The position numbers and the translations under genes are program-made. Below the pieces are notes generated by a model that was given only the letters and a program-made list of their open reading frames with translations, was not told the origin of the DNA and did not search any database. Shown in pieces: positions 34,013-47,627 of a DNA stretch of 64,000 bases; positions within the stretch are counted from its first letter, which is position 1; each line of letters opens with the position of its first letter. The DNA is from Pohlia nutans (taxonomy: Eukaryota > Streptophyta > Bryopsida > Bryales > Mniaceae). The stretch spans positions 18,629,811-18,693,810 of the forward strand of contig CM040085.1 in the NCBI GenBank assembly GCA_022496805.1. The letters run 5' to 3'.

Positions 34013-34867
34013 CTTCTCTCCAACACGGTGAGGTTTATGCCTGGAGAGGGAGAGCATGAGGAAAGGGTACAAAACACACAGCACAAGAAGGAGAAAGTAA
34101 GGGCTCTTCACGAATGCACACATTATTGTCAAGTTCGTCGCGCAGAATTCAAAACCAGCAGTAGATCGCGCGCTCGATCGATACGGGACTGGATTCTCAA
34201 AACCCTGGTGGACGAATTGGGTTGTGATGAAATGTTTTTATAGCGCCGGGCGATCAGCGTGGGTATCAATCTGGCAGCCTCTGCTCCAGTTGGAATGGCC
34301 TTGTGCTGCAGGGGGAGCTTCTGGACGAAATGGATTCCACTTGGCTCGAGATTTGTGAGTGATTGTCATTGGTGGTTGGGGCGGAGCGTGGGCGCGTTGT
34401 GGGAGCTGAGTATGGGGGCACTGTGAGTACTGTGGAGGGGAAGGTGCTCTGCGGGTTTCCGCTGTGAAGTGTTCGTCAACGGCTTGGCCGCCGGGTGAGC
34501 AGTGAGGACGGGACGTGACGACGACGAGGACGGCACTGCCAGCGACAGCGGTGTCACGTCGGACACAGAGAACTCTTTTATATCACCCCTTTGGAAACCA
34601 GCTAGTGATTTTTTTTGTCAGGAGACAGTTTAGCATTTCTGCTAAAACGAAATCACCACATAACATTCAGTAGCCTTCAAGAAGGTTGCCTTTTAGTTTC
34701 ATTCACCTTTATATATAAAGTGACCAGTGATTTGTAATTGAATGGGTTATTGAATCAAATAAACAATTACAAGACACTGTTAAATTGTGACTGAGTGAGT
34801 GCTTTTGATTACTATTCACCATGGTTAGTTGCGATTGCTTAATGCCACCTGCCCCCATAGCTACTGA
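34013..34867. other. Upstream region of the pirin gene
   Basis: The stretch 34240-34560 is GC-richer than the surroundings and probably contains the pirin promoter and leader on the minus strand. I see no convincing core promoter motif and no further gene. Confidence 0.4.
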
Positions 34868-34872
34868 TGTGG

Positions 34873-34929
34873 TGTGGAATATCCCACGTCATTTCATTGG
34901 GGGGATGAAATGATGTGGGATATTCCACA
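34873..34929. repeat. 25-bp inverted repeat (perfect-loop hairpin)
   Basis: Left arm 34873-34897 (TGTGGAATATCCCACGTC...) and right arm 34905-34929 pair with one mismatch over 25 bp around a 7-base loop. It may be a tiny foldback element; no target duplication is obvious. Confidence 0.85.
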
Positions 34930-34985
34930 TCATTCATTTGGAGGGAAGGCAGCAGTCACAGAGGCTACTAAATGTTATGCAAACC

Positions 34986-35130
34986 CACAACGCGCCCACG
35001 GTATTTACGAGAGGTTTTCCTAATGATAAATTTTTCAAAATTTTGTGGTAAAATTCAACCAAATTGGATGAAAAAATGTGCAGATTAGATGAAAATTTGT
35101 TTAAATGGATGAGATTTTGTCCAAATGGAT
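34986..35130 (+). repeat. Dispersed repeat related to 17443-17575 (inverted)
   Basis: CCACGGTATTTACGAGAGG followed by GTAAAATTCAACCAAATTGG and GATGAATGTAC matches the reverse of 17443-17575. Nature unknown. Confidence 0.6.
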
Positions 35131-35440
35131 GAATGTACATATGCCATTCAGCCACCCACATTTAGCCACCCGTTTAAAGAGGCTACACATCTTGACTACA
35201 TATAGGAAATATGGCTATTATTCCCTTTTTGCAAAAATCTTTTCTATCAATTAGTCAACCTAAATTTATGTAGCTATTTGGTTAAAATTAGCAACAAAAA
35301 AATCACCGAAACCAACGTACAAATATTCTCTGCATGTACTAGAATGTGATATTGGAGAGTGCGATAATAACATGTATAAAGTGTACTCCCTCATTGGGGT
35401 GTCAAAGTGTGAGACTATGAATTATTTTACTAACCCTTAA

Positions 35441-36006
35441 CCCCTAAACGTCCTCACACCTCTCTAAATTGGGCAGTTTTGCAAAGATGCATTACAAAAT
35501 GCAACTAAGATGGATATTTTGAACTTGATGTATGAAAAAGAGTTGTACAGTACAAATTTTAGATTCTATCCACAATGTTAGATTTGCCATTGCTATCACC
35601 TACATTTCTATAAAATTAGAAACTTAATTCTTTTGTAATTTGATTATAATTAAGATATTGAAAATCTATTAATGAAAATTGTTGAAATGGATTGAAATGT
35701 AATATTCTAAGTGTAGATATTTTTGGAGATTTTTTGGTTGCTTAATTTTATTAGTTGACTTTTTCAAAAGCACTTTTGAACTATTTGAAACCAAGTTCTT
35801 AAAAAATGGTGAATCATTGCAAGATGGAATGAGGCATAAAATTTTCACAAACCACCCCCTTTTTAATCATATCACACATGCATAAAGCTAACTTCCCATT
35901 AAAAATTTGAGTAAAAAATCCACACCACAAAAAGTACATAATGGATGAGAAAACAGAATTCGCTTCTTGACGTCAAGCAAAAAAAGTCTAGTTGGGCAGT
36001 TAGGGG
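35441..36006. mobile_element. TTAA-family element, group C
   Basis: This 566-bp element is flanked by TTAA (35437-35440, 36007-36010), with ends CCCCTAAACGTCC and GCAGTTAGGGG. The internal sequence matches, in reverse, the elements at 37738-38300 and 56616-57176. It is non-coding. Confidence 0.82.
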
Positions 36007-36010
36007 TTAA

Positions 36011-36119
36011 CCCCTAAGTGCCCAATCAACTATATTAATCTTGATTTTTGGTCAAAGACCCAAAAAATCAATTTTTTTTTTATCTTTGTTGGAGTCGGTG
36101 TTTTCATTAGGTGTTTAAG
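36011..36119. mobile_element. Short TTAA-flanked segment, possible remnant
   Basis: It starts CCCCTAAGTGCCCAATC directly after the TTAA shared with the previous element and ends TTAAG just before the TTAA of the next one. It is probably a truncated or deleted family member; uncertain. Confidence 0.4.
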
Positions 36120-36123
36120 TTAA

Positions 36124-36660
36124 CCCCTAAGTGACCAAACAACTATTTTATAGTCGCTGCCCTTTTTTACAGGTTTCCCAAGATGTAAAGATTATTTTTT
36201 ATAAAAAATGAAAAAATATTTTCAAGTAGGAAATCAAGTCTATTTCCCAACCCGATTTGAATCATGTCAATCCTAGTTAAACTCTATTGAGGAGAATTTT
36301 TCAAAGACGAACACCTCAATATTGTCCTAATGTTATAAAACTTACTATTTCTAGAAAGTAATGATGTTCTCTCCTTTGAAAATTTTGCCTTTAAAAATTT
36401 ACAATAGAATGTCTAGTTTAACCAATCATACCAAATTTCAAATTCTAAAAATAAATTTTGTAATTTTGGTGAATATTCAACAATAAATGCTTCTAAATTC
36501 ATTAATGAGTTTGTAGGACATTTTTGGAAAGTTTTCTTGTACAAATGATTACTAATCGCCGTGCTTCTCAATTTCTCTTTTGGACCAAACTTCATCAAAA
36601 TTGCAAAAGTAACATTTTATAACACATCTAAGTTCTGTCCTTACCCCTTTGGGCATTTAG
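36124..36660. mobile_element. TTAA-family element, group B, unoccupied by group D
   Basis: It starts CCCCTAAGTGACC after TTAA (36120-36123) and ends near GCATTTAGGG with the right TTAA lost. It is collinear with the outer parts of 10823-11909 and shows the single-TTAA empty site AGTTAAACTC near 36278. Confidence 0.82.
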
Positions 36661-37737
36661 GGAAGTCATAATACATCTTTTGACCATTGGGATTGGAGAA
36701 TAGGTTTCATTTGGAGATATTAAATTGTTGAGAAATCTAAAATTTGAGTGTCCAAAATACAAAGGCCTTTCTAAAGATGCTCCAATCGTGCGTCTCTTTA
36801 AATTTCTTCACTTTCATTTTTTAACTACTTGTAAACATAACTTTTATCTGCCTTAAATATAATTTTAGATATTAAATTTGACAAAAAATATTTATTCATT
36901 TTTAATTTTTATCTTGTTTCCATGATAAAATTTGTAAATATTTCAAATATCTTCCAATCATCTTGAAAATTTTGTCATTCCTCCATAATGTTGATGACTA
37001 TCTATGAAAAAATATTATAAATCATGCAATCTAATATTTCAAGTATGCAAATTGTAGTGCTTTGACTTTCACAAAACATATAAGGACCTTTAGGGGTTAA
37101 ATAACCATTGATCATTTTGGTAATAAGAGAGAACCTCCTCGTAGAAAAAGACATCCCGAAAGCGGGAGCCTAACTTAGGAACATGTGGAATGTAGAAGAG
37201 CGTTTGAAGAAATGAACCTCCCTGAACATAAAGAGATGAGCAATTTTTTATCCTATCTTTTTCCTTAAGGGAACGTCAAAGCAAGATTTTGGGAATGTGG
37301 GAGCAGGATCTCCCAACCTGGAAGAACCATTGTTTATATCCTCAAGGTCTTCTCGTCTAAGAGATCCCTTAAATTATATTGGAAAAACTTGCCAAGTCTT
37401 TACAAAGACAATTGAGAGTTTGGGTAAGTATCTAAGTATAACGTCAAATTTGAGTGTAATTTTGTGAAAAATATTACGAAATTAGGGGAATGGATAAGCT
37501 TTGTGGGATTTTTTTTTAAATCAGTGTTTGGAAGCCAAAGTTATATGTTTGCCTCAATACAATTTTGTTGACATCCTTTCGTTACAAAAAAAGCATAAAA
37601 ACTCTAAATTATTTTCTATAGATTATGATTAAGGCTTTTACTCATTCTATTTGAATACTCGATGTGAACTCAGATGTGAAAATTATAAAGAGTCTTATTT
37701 TGCAAACAATTGGAGTTATTTTGGAAATTTAACTTAA

Positions 37738-38300
37738 CCGTTAATTGCCTATGCGTCCATTTTTGGACGATGTACAGATTTCATTCACGTTTTCGCATCT
37801 GTCATGCACTTTTGTAGTGTGAAATTTTTATCGTAGATTTTATGAGAAATTAGTTTTATGCGTGAATCGATTAGAAAGGGGATGATTTGTGAAAATTTTA
37901 TGCCTCATTTCATGTTGCAGTGATTCACCAAATGCTTTAAAGAACTTAGTTCAAAATAGTTCAAAAGTGCTTTTGAAAAAGTCAACTCATAAAATTGAGC
38001 AACCCAAAACTCACTGTAGTTAGAATATTACATTTCAACCCATTATAACAAATTTCATCCACAAATTGTCAATGTTTTATTTGTAATCAAATTACACAAT
38101 AATTTTGAATTTTGAGTTTCAAATTTGTACAAAAATGTTGATGATAGCAATTATAGATCTACCCATATGAATAGAATCTAAAATTCATATTGTACAACTT
38201 TTATTCATACATCAAATTCAAAATATCCCTCTTAGTTGCATTTTATAATGCGTCTTTGCAATTCTCCAAATCTAAAGAAGGTTACGTGCATTTGGCGTTT
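37738..38300. mobile_element. TTAA-family element, group C (right end eroded)
   Basis: It begins after TTAA (37734-37737) with CCGTTAATTGCC and contains GCGTCCATTTTTGGACGATG as in the 56616 copy. The right terminus is mutated (GGCGTTTAAAGG). Confidence 0.72.
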
Positions 38301-39326
38301 AAAGGATTTGTTTTTTAACTCAATTTTTACATTTAAAAAATAAATAAAAATTCATAGGGTTAGAATTACTTGCTATAAGATTCTCACCATGATTAGGATT
38401 GACATGTTTCAATTCCATGTTAGAATTATTAATGTCTTAGTTTTTCCTTTCATCTTATACATACTTATGTTGTACATAGTTTTAAAGAATGAAACCGAGC
38501 TAGTTTTTTTGAGTTTTTTATGATAAAATTTCAACTCAATTCTTCAATGTAAAAATTAAATCGTCACATTCTATAGTGAAAAAAATTAAAGTCAAAGGGA
38601 TACAAAGTGTGCTAACCTAGTTTGGCAAAGTGCAAAATACAACGTTTGTTTCTATTCAAATGCTAATATCTTGCGGCATACCACATGCCTCAATTTTAAT
38701 AGTGCGTGGTTTATTCATGTGGTTTTTCACCTCTAATGACCCAAACAACCATTTTGTGATTGCTTCACAATTTCAAGTAGCCTTTCTAGGTGGCAAAAAA
38801 AATGTGATTATATTTTTTAAAAAATGTATAATGAAATGAATTATCTTTGTATGGATTTGTTACAAATTGAAAATCCCCTGTTTGGTTTTTCTTATGAAGA
38901 CATAAAGTATGCAATGTCATTGTTGTATTAAAAGGTATCTATATGGGAAAAAAAAAGTATGGTTCTATGATTAATTATTTGGTCATTTTTTTCCTAATCC
39001 ATATAAAATGAAATTTTAGCCAATCATAAAAGAATTCATAAACTAAAATTCTACATTGTATATTTGATAAATTTCAATTTTTTTTTTAAAAGTTTTATTT
39101 GATGAATATTTGTAAACATTATTTTCAACTTTGATTGTATAGATATTTTGTATTCACGATGCAAACCGTAATTATTTTTGTTAAAACATTAATTATTTTT
39201 TGTGAATTGCATATTTAAGTTATTTCTAAGACCCCTTGGATCATTGTTTTCTGAAAAAAATCTCAAATCAATCACATTCCGTGCTGTTTCTATCTACTAA
39301 TATGTTACATTTTAATTTTTAACTTT

Positions 39327-39330
<4 letters not shown>

Positions 39331-39370
<40 letters not shown>
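39331..39370. repeat. (TA)n microsatellite
   Basis: About 40 bp of pure alternating T and A. Confidence 0.95.
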
Positions 39371-39374
<4 letters not shown>

Positions 39375-39764
39375 ATCATAATCACAATTGCTAATCTGAA
39401 ACAAGTGTGTGTTTCAGTAGGTGAGGATAGCTTAGTACTCCGACCTATAGTTACACAATTCTTTAATACACTATTCTTTGATATCGTAAGTCAACGCATT
39501 TGTGTAAAATATTTAATTTTATTTCAACAAAATAAAGTTTAATATATAGAATATTTATGAATATTCTTCAATATATATTTTTCACTATTTATTTATGAAA
39601 AAACAATTTCTCAAAATTTTGGCATTTATTTAAAAATAATAATTTTGCCGAATCTATCGTCCACCTAGTAGTGTTTTCAAGTAGCATTGTAAAAAGGGTG
39701 CAAACCCAACACTAGCTTAGGGCATGCGCAATTTAGCACACAGTTAAATGAATGAAAACAATTT

Positions 39765-40375
39765 CCTAAAATAGCATAAAGAACGTCACACTCGAAGAGT
39801 GTGAGAATGTGTCAAATTTAGGTAGATTGCCTTGTACTTGATTGCACATGTGGTGATAATGACAATGATTGCACAACTGTTGAAGCCTCGTCCTATATTC
39901 TAAATAAATGATGATTGTGATTGATCTATTAACTACCATTCACATATGGAGAGTGTGATCGAGTCGCTTAAAATTGAAGTAGGGATGAAACTGTACTTTG
40001 AAGTGTGAATATGGAGAGAATGCCCTTAGAGCATCCTCAATGCAACTCTTCAAACCATCTGATGCCCAATATTTTAAATGATAAGCAACCTAAAATAGCA
40101 TAGAGGGCAAGTAGACATGCCGCATTTGGAAAGTTTAAAGAATCCTTCAAACTACCTTCTAAGACTAGATTTAGGTAGACTCTTGTACTTAATTGCACAC
40201 GTGATGGAACCTTCAGTTCCATAATGTGACAATTGTGATTGGTTCATTAACTATATTCTGTGCACGTTCAAAGAGAGTGTGATTGGGTTGCTTGAAATTG
40301 AAGTATAAGGTAAATAAAAATGTACTTTGAAGGGTGATTTGAAAGGTTTTAACAAAAGATGCCTTTACTACATTA
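39765..40375 (+). repeat. Diverged tandem duplication, about 300 bp per unit
   Basis: CCTAAAATAGCATA, TTTAGGTAGA, CTTGTACTT, ATTGCACA, GAGAGTGTGAT and TGTACTTTGAAG occur in the same order in 39768-40010 and in 40090-40345. Both units are non-coding. A phrase GAGCATCCTCAATGC between them resembles the end of a DNA-transposon MITE. Confidence 0.65.
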
Positions 40376-40998
40376 CTTTTTGCTAACAGTGCCACCCACA
40401 CTAACTATTTACGCTTGGTAATTTTTTTACTCTTGGTAAAAATATTCATATTGTTTAAAAATTTATAGCTTTTAAAATCAAATATTGTAGGTGGCACTAT
40501 TAGCAAAAAGTAGGTTACTATGAAGCAGAACGTTATGGATGAGAAAAGTAGGCGGCGATATCAAGTTGGATGAGAAACGCCAATGAGCAGAAGGCAAGGT
40601 CGACAGCGTGACACCACCACTGTCACAGCACTCCAGTTGATTGTGGAGCTTTGCAGCGATGGCGATGGCGATTGGGATAGTGCATGTTGCTTTATTGTTG
40701 TCCCCGCCCATTCCTCGTCCTGCTCAATGCTGTTGCTCAGTAGTGCAGCCTCAAGATTCACTAATGCAATGGACACCTCGTACTTTCGCGCTCTGATCTC
40801 GTGTCAAAATTCATTCCAGGGCTCAAACGAGCTGCTGCGGGGGCGTTCAAAATTGACCTGAATTCGGAAGATCGAGGGTTTGGTCGACGGACACGGTAGG
40901 ATCTGAATTGCTGAATTCGTGTGCAGTGATTGCAAGAGAGGAGATGGCGTAGAGAGGTTGCTGACAATGGTCAACCGCGGCGCGTTTAGGTTTGTCCG

Positions 40999-43900
40999 AT
41001 GTTGTGTCTGCTCAAGAAATCCGTAGCGACGGCGATGGCAATGGCGATGGAAGGCTTCGTTTCGTTTCTCCCGCTTCCCGACGGGGACGGGAGGTCGGGA
41101 GGAGATTATGAGTTAGGGCTTGGTGCTGGAAAGGGAGCTCAGGAGGATTGGCAGGAGAATGAACATGGTAGCGAGCCTGATATGCTACTCGAAGAGTTTT
41201 TCGACATATTGCAGGAAGATCCAGCTAAGGTGAGGGAGCTCGTCTTATTTATTTTTATTTTAAAGTTTCTCACAATGCCCTTCTCCTCAGTTTTAGGGTT
41301 TCTGTGAATTCTTTCTCGCATGTGTGTCTCGAGGTTTACATGAGTATTAGGGCTTGTGAATCGCAGCATTCGTTTAGAGATGAGATCTCGACGGGAGAGT
41401 TGAGGTAGGGAGAATGAAACGAACGTTTTTTTTTTGTTGAAGTTAGAGCTAATCGTTTCAGTTTTTTCCAGACGTTTGAAAAGTTCCAAGCCGCTTCCAG
41501 TGTGAATGGAGGGATGGATGTTGACGGGACGAAGCTTGCTCTCGGGCCTCCTTCGTGGCACCATGAACCGGAGATAGCGCCGCATACACCTGCAGTACCT
41601 GAGGGCTTGCTGGCGCCTTCAGCAAATGAGGCTACACAAGAACGCACTTGGCATCATGATTTGAATCGGAGTGGAGAAGGTTAGATTTTGCAGGGTGCAC
41701 TAGGCTTATTCCAAGATTCGTGCAGTGCATGATCTCGAGATGTGTGTGTATTTGTTGTAATCGTTTGTACTTGTCAGTTGGAACGGTGTTCGATGAAAGA
41801 TGATCGTCTTCGCAATAGTCGGGCATTGAAATTGAGATAAGCTCTGTTTTATTTGATTTCTATGTCCGTGAAGTCGGTTCTGCCTGTGACCGAAGTCTAG
41901 CTGGAACGGATGAGTGCTTTCAATTTGCTGGTTTTTGCTCCGCTTGTCTGCAGTATTTGATTTTAGCAAACTAGTAGACAGAGAGACAGGAGTATGAGTT
42001 GCTTGGGTGTATAGCTGAGAGCAGGCAACTCCATACATGTGTCCTTGACTGAGAATCCCCTACCTGATGAGAAAGTCGCATATTCGTTCTTTCTTGCACG
42101 GCAGGCCTAGAAGACACTTCCGAGGAGGTGATTTCTTTCGAAAACGGGGAACAGTACACGAATCAGATATTCCCGACTTTGAATCTGGATGATGATGATG
42201 ATGATCTGGATTTTGAGAGGCCGCAGCAGAACGATGGGTCTGTGCTGGCGTCGAACTGGACGTATCCCGAAGGAATGTCACCAGACGTGTCGAGGCCCAG
42301 CCGTTCCAATTCCAGTTCGCCGGTGGCTATGTTTGATAGTTACAATATGTCAAGAAATGAAGACATGGTTAGCAGTCTGTTTGAGCGAAACAGCGGTGTC
42401 GGAAATCCTAGGACGTCCGGCATTCCCAGCGGCAATCACGTGGTCGATCTGACGAGCGATGGTAGCGATGGAGACGAAGAGGAATCCGAGCTGAGGGAGA
42501 TAGATGGGATGTCGAGAGGGAAACGGAAGCTGCCGAGTTGGGCAGGTGAGAGGAAGAGGCCACGAGAGAGTGCAGACAGGTCCCACGTCCCAGCTGGTGG
42601 TCATCAATATGCAAGTTTTGCCCATCGATATGCGCATTTAGCGAGCAAGGCAGCCGAAATGTCTCTTGTGTCCAGCCGATCTCGGCCGTGGGATCGGAGT
42701 CCACTGAGGCACTCTTCGGCATTGGGGAATCTGGAGTCCGCTGTCACCGAAGCACAGAGAAGAGCGTCAGAGTATAGAGATAGTTACACAAGCAGTTTGA
42801 TGGGCATGGCCCAGAGGATTAGCTCGGGTGAGATGAGCACATCATATGACAGAGGTACAGGTAGGGTTTTACCCGGGAGCATGAGCTCCTACGCAGGGTT
42901 AGCGAATGGGATGCGGCTGGCTGCTGCCGTGGACCAACGACTGCATGCCGTAGTCGACCCTGTGAAGCGGAGCGAGGAGCTAGCAACCCGAGCCGTTTTC
43001 CAGGTATTGATGATCGCGTGCTGGTTAAGGAGAAGTTTGTCGAGTATCAGCCAAGAGGTCAAAGAATGCGTCCTACTGGCGTCATTGCACTCGTACACAG
43101 TGGCGCTGTAGGGCTTGCGTCATTCAGCATTTTGGCATGGACATTGTCTGAGTGTTCCCTGAGAATATCTCATACGCTTGGCTGTAACTCAGTGGTACTG
43201 CTGTTGGACTTGGATGAGCTTTTGATCGTGAGGATTGGATCACTGATTCAGGTTGCGATAGTCTGTCCTGAATTGGGGGAATATCATGATGGCAGCTGTG
43301 TTGGATTGTTGTGATGCATTCGTGATACTGATCGCACGTTGTCCTTGGCAGGCTTTTGCATTGGAAGATGAGCTGGAAGAGACAAGCCCCGACGAAGAGC
43401 TTCTAACGATGACACTGCTGAAGCATCAGGTCCGAATCCTGGAAACTGATTTCTCGTAAGTTGTGGTTCCGACGGAATAGTAGGTGGTGTTGGTTGGTAG
43501 AAGTGGATGCGAGTCTGACGAGAGGATGTTTTGTTTTGGGAATATGTGGTGCAGAAAATGGCGCTGTCGTGGATGGTACACAGAGAAAGCGGAAGGAACG
43601 GCCCATGCGGTGGCATTCTAGCCGATGATCAGGTGAGATTTGTAGGCGCAGAGTTGCGTGGGTGTGTTTTTCCAGTATGTCGTATTTTGTGATGGTGATT
43701 GCCGACTTGATGGCAACTTTGGAGGCATGATGACTGACGGACAGCGGGTACCAGGGGCTTGGAAAGACCATCTCTACCATCTCGTTGATTTTGAAGAATA
43801 GGGCTCCGGTTCGAAAATCAGGGTCAAGTGGTGCGCAGGGTCCTGACGTGGAGGCCTCGATGGTCGACCTGGACGGTGACGAAGACGAAGAAGATCCATC

Positions 43901-46900
43901 GGCAGTAGAAAGGAGAGTGGAAGCAGGCCAGTGGGCGTCGTCGACATTGGGTGAGAACGGCAGCGTGCAGCAGGGTGAGGATGGTGGGGCGATCCGATCG
44001 TCGGGGAAAGGCAGGCCAGCTGCTGGAACTCTGGTGGTCTGTCCGACGAGTGTTTTGCGTCAGTGGGCGCAAGAGATCAGAGACAAGGTAGCGGCGGTTG
44101 CAGACTTGACGGTTCTAGTGTACCACGGCAGCAACCGGATCAAGGATCCAGAGGAGATTGCGAGGTATGACGTGGTGCTTTCGACTTTCTCGATCGTGAG
44201 CATGGAGGTTCCGAAGCCACCGGCGGAGGAGGAGGAGGAGAGCAGGCGGAATGGTTCGGAGTTCGGGTTGGTGGGGTTGCCAAAGGCCAAGAAAGAGAAG
44301 GCGAAGAAGGGGAAAGGCAAGGGCAAAGGCGAGGGGGCAGACGGCGATGGGTCGATTTCTCCGAACGCGGGGCCGTTGGCGCGGGTGGCGTGGTTCAGGG
44401 TGGTTCTGGACGAAGCTCAGAGCATCAAGAATCACCGGACCCAGGTGGCACGTGCAGCGTGGGGTCTGCGGGCGAAAAGACGGTGGTGTCTGAGTGGGAC
44501 GCCGATCCAGAACTCCATAGACGACCTGTTCAGCTACTTCCGGTTCCTGCGTTATGCTCCATGGGACGTTTACAAGAAGTTCCAGCACGATATCAAAGAG
44601 CCCATCAGTCGGAATCCAAACGATGGGTACAAGAAGCTGCAGGCAATCCTGAAACCCGTGGTGCTGAGGCGTACGAAGAGTAAGTGCTAAGCTGAAGATG
44701 CAAGGGGTTTGGTTGCGTGGTGATTGTTTGTAGGGGGAGTGTGCATGGTGATCGGGTGTGGTAATTGTTGGTGGTGACGGTTGAGGATGCGGGGTTTGTT
44801 GTTTCTGAGGGTTGGTTGGTTTTGTGCAGCTTCGTTCATAGATGGAAAGCCGATAGTGAATCTACCTCCGAGGATCGTAAACCTGCAGGAATCAGAATTC
44901 AGCTTGGAGGAGCGGTTGTTCTACTCGAACCTGGAGGCCGACTCCCGGGCACAGTTCCAGGTGAGTAATGAGCAATATCATGGATTTGGGCATCTGTGGT
45001 CGCTGCAGTTGATGATGAGGAAGCAGTGTTTAGCGACGGGTGAGTTCGTTGTAAGAGGGATTTGTGGTGTGGTTGTTGGTTCGACCACTTGGAGCGGAGT
45101 CCATGAGTGGCACATGGTGGCGAAGCCATGAGATTTTGGGGCCACACGAGGTTTGGCCGGGGAGGCGTAGTTGGCGTGCGAGGAGGCAGAAGTGTTGAAA
45201 GTGAATGTGGTTGGATTTTGCAGGTGTATGCTGCAGCAGGAACCGTGCAGAACAATTACGTGAACATTCTGTGGATGTTACTGCGGCTACGGCAGGCATG
45301 TGATCATCCGATGCTGGTGAAGAAATGTCAGAAGAGCGAAGCTTTTCATAAGACGACGTTGGAAGCAGTTCGGAAGCTGCACCCTCCTCAACGCGCTGAG
45401 CTGATTCAGTGCTTGGAAGGCGGTCAGATGATTTGTCATATCTGTCAGGTATTTTGCGAAGATGTTCAGTGCAGTGATGCGTGGGGGTGTTTGGGGCCAT
45501 TTGTTGGATGGTGTGTTCCGGAGAATGTGAAGCGTAGAGATGTTATAGGTGGAGGTTGTGAAGAATAACGAGTAGTTGGTGGACAGAGGGGGCTATTTTT
45601 GAGTTGTTTCGAATCGTGGAGAGTGTTGTGAGGTGGTGATGTGGTTGGTTTGCGAGGGGGCTACTTCTTACCGTGTATGTAAGGTAGTGGGTAGTGGAGC
45701 GGTGACATTGTTGTTTGGACATGTGGACATGAAGGTTTTGTGCAGACAGGTGTGTGACGGTTTGGTATGTGGGGTTTCTGCAGGATGCGCCAGAAGAACC
45801 AGTAGTTAGCATATGTGGTCACGTTTTCTGCAGACAATGCATATCTGAGCAGATGGGGAACGGTGATGATACGACGTGTCGGTATCCCAAGTGCAAGAAG
45901 GGACTGAACTCATCTTTGTTGTTCACACTTGCCGCTTTGAAGGATCCTGGCGTGGGCGGAGGGAGCGGCAGTGTCGGGGATGGAGAGACGGGCGCGGTGG
46001 GTGGCAAAACAGAGATGGAGCCGAGTTGGAACACGTCGTCGAAGATCGATGCGGTGATCAGCAAATTGCAGGCGTTGCCAAAGATTAGTGTTCTGGTAGA
46101 GGATGGGAAGATCATGAAGGGACCGAAAGTGGAGAAGCTTCTGAAAGCAGAAGCTTTGGAAGTGAAAGGGGGCGGGGGCGAGGGTTCCGCTATTCCAGTG
46201 GCATCATTGGAGTCGAGTGGAAGTACGGTTGAGAAGGTGGACTCGACGGAGAAAGCAATCGTGTTTTCGCAATGGACGAGCATGCTGGACCTGCTGGAGA
46301 CGCCATTGAAGAACGCAGGATTTTGCTATCGACGACTGGACGGGACGATGTCGGTGGTGGCGCGAGATCGAGCTGTGTCGGATTTCAACACGCTTCCAGA
46401 GGTGTGTGCTGATGTGATGGTGGTGGAAGTGGCGTGGTGTATGTGTTAGTTTTTGCTGTCGAAGGTGTTGCTGTAGGCGTAGGCTGTGATGGGTTGGTGG
46501 TGGATTCTTCTTAGGTTGGGTGGCACCGGGAATGTGGCAGGTGACGGTGATGATCATGTCTCTGAAAGCGGCGAGCCTGGGGCTGAACATGGTGGCGGCC
46601 AGTCACGTGCTGCTACTGGACGTATGGTGGAACCCGACGACGGAGGATCAAGCAATTGATCGAGCACATCGCATCGGGCAGACTCGGACAGTGAACGTGT
46701 CACGATTTACGGTGAAGAACACGATCGAAGATCGCATTTTGGCATTGCAGGTATGCTCCTAGTCCTGTTTTGGTGTGTTTTGAGTTGGTATTTGGATGGT
46801 AGGTCGTTTTTGAATGGTGTGGTAGAATGGTGTGGATGTTGACGTGAGGGCGGGCATGATGCAGAAACGGAAAAGAGAGATAGTGGCATCTGCTTTTGGG

Positions 46901-46969
46901 GAGACCGGGGGAGGCGAGAAGGGTTCTCGGCTGACAACGGACGACCTTCGGTACCTTTTCAAGATGTGA
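40999..46969 (+). CDS. SNF2-family ATPase with embedded RING finger (CHR28/RAD16-like helicase-like transcription factor)
   Basis: Eleven exons: 40999-41229, 41472-41679, 42105-43003, 43352-43429, 43555-43632, 43755-44679, 44830-44960, 45224-45448, 45784-46401, 46541-46750, 46865-46969. They join in frame to 1235 residues. The first about 440 residues are acidic and disordered. The SNF2 ATPase follows: motif [16 protein letters not shown] (about 489-503), motif Ia [11 protein letters not shown], motif [13 protein letters not shown] (about 715), motif [14 protein letters not shown]3HC4 RING (CHIC, then CGHVFCRQC and CRYPKC, about 921-965) sits between the two lobes, as in RAD5/RAD16/CHR28. The second lobe has [29 protein letters not shown] and [14 protein letters not shown]. 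Arabidopsis CHR27/CHR28 act in nuclear RNA-directed DNA methylation and silencing; a ubiquitin-ligase role is inferred from the RING. Several ATGs lie in the first exon, so the exact start is open. Confidence 0.95.
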
Positions 46970-47528
46970 GGGGGGCTTTTGACAGGAGTCCCATATTTTT
47001 TTCATCACCCTCGTTTTTGGCATGGACTGATTTCTCATACATAGCCTGTAGAGTGAGTAGGCTCTCGGGAATTGGTCTGTTTTAACGAGATTGCGCCAGT
47101 TTTGTCACTTTTCGCGCGTTTTGCTTAGGGTGTAGGATATGGGGCATCGTGGAAGGTATCTTTAGAGACCTCTTTTTATCTTTCCTATTTTTGGAGCTAG
47201 ATTGGAGTGGCAGTCACTATCTCGCTGACAGGTTTGTCAAGGTACTATGGTGTCTCGGAGGTCTAGATTGAATGCCAGTGCAACCATCAGAGCTCTCGTT
47301 TCTGATTCTTGAGCAGTGAAATAGTGAATTGAAATAGTTCTGGAAGCACGTATAGGGAATTGACCGGAGAGGCATTCTTTCTCCGTCTTGTACACTAGGA
47401 GCAGTCTGCCTTGGAACAGAGGCTTAATTGACTTATCACGGTTTGTTTATTTTGGGCTCGAGATTTTCCGGTCTGGAATTTTCCATTGGTCATGAATGAG
47501 TTTGTTAGCTACGGAAGTTTCTACTGTA

Positions 47529-47627
47529 CAGTACCCGGCAATAAGGCTTGTTCTTTACTTATTCTTACTCCTTTTTAGAGTCTGCAGCTTGGACCGCTTT
47601 CCATTTGTAACATGAAGCCGGGTACTG
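47529..47627. mobile_element. 99-bp TA-flanked MITE
   Basis: Inverted ends CAGTACCCGGC and GCCGGGTACTG are flanked by TA on both sides. CAGT ends and a TA target fit Tc1/mariner-type MITEs. The first seven bases equal those of the complete Tc1 element at 18271. Confidence 0.7.

Larger units (their letters stand above)
36661..40560. other. AT-rich intergenic region with decayed elements
   Basis: No gene is recognised. A lone group end (GGACCTTTAGGGG then TTAA at 37097-37100) lies without a clear partner. Other contents are listed separately: the group C copy at 37738, an AT microsatellite at 39331, and a diverged duplication at 39765-40375. Confidence 0.6.

Noticed and set aside
37097..37100. 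Right boundary of another TTAA element
   Set aside because: The end GGACCTTTAGGGG-TTAA is clear but I could not find its left partner, so no element is drawn.
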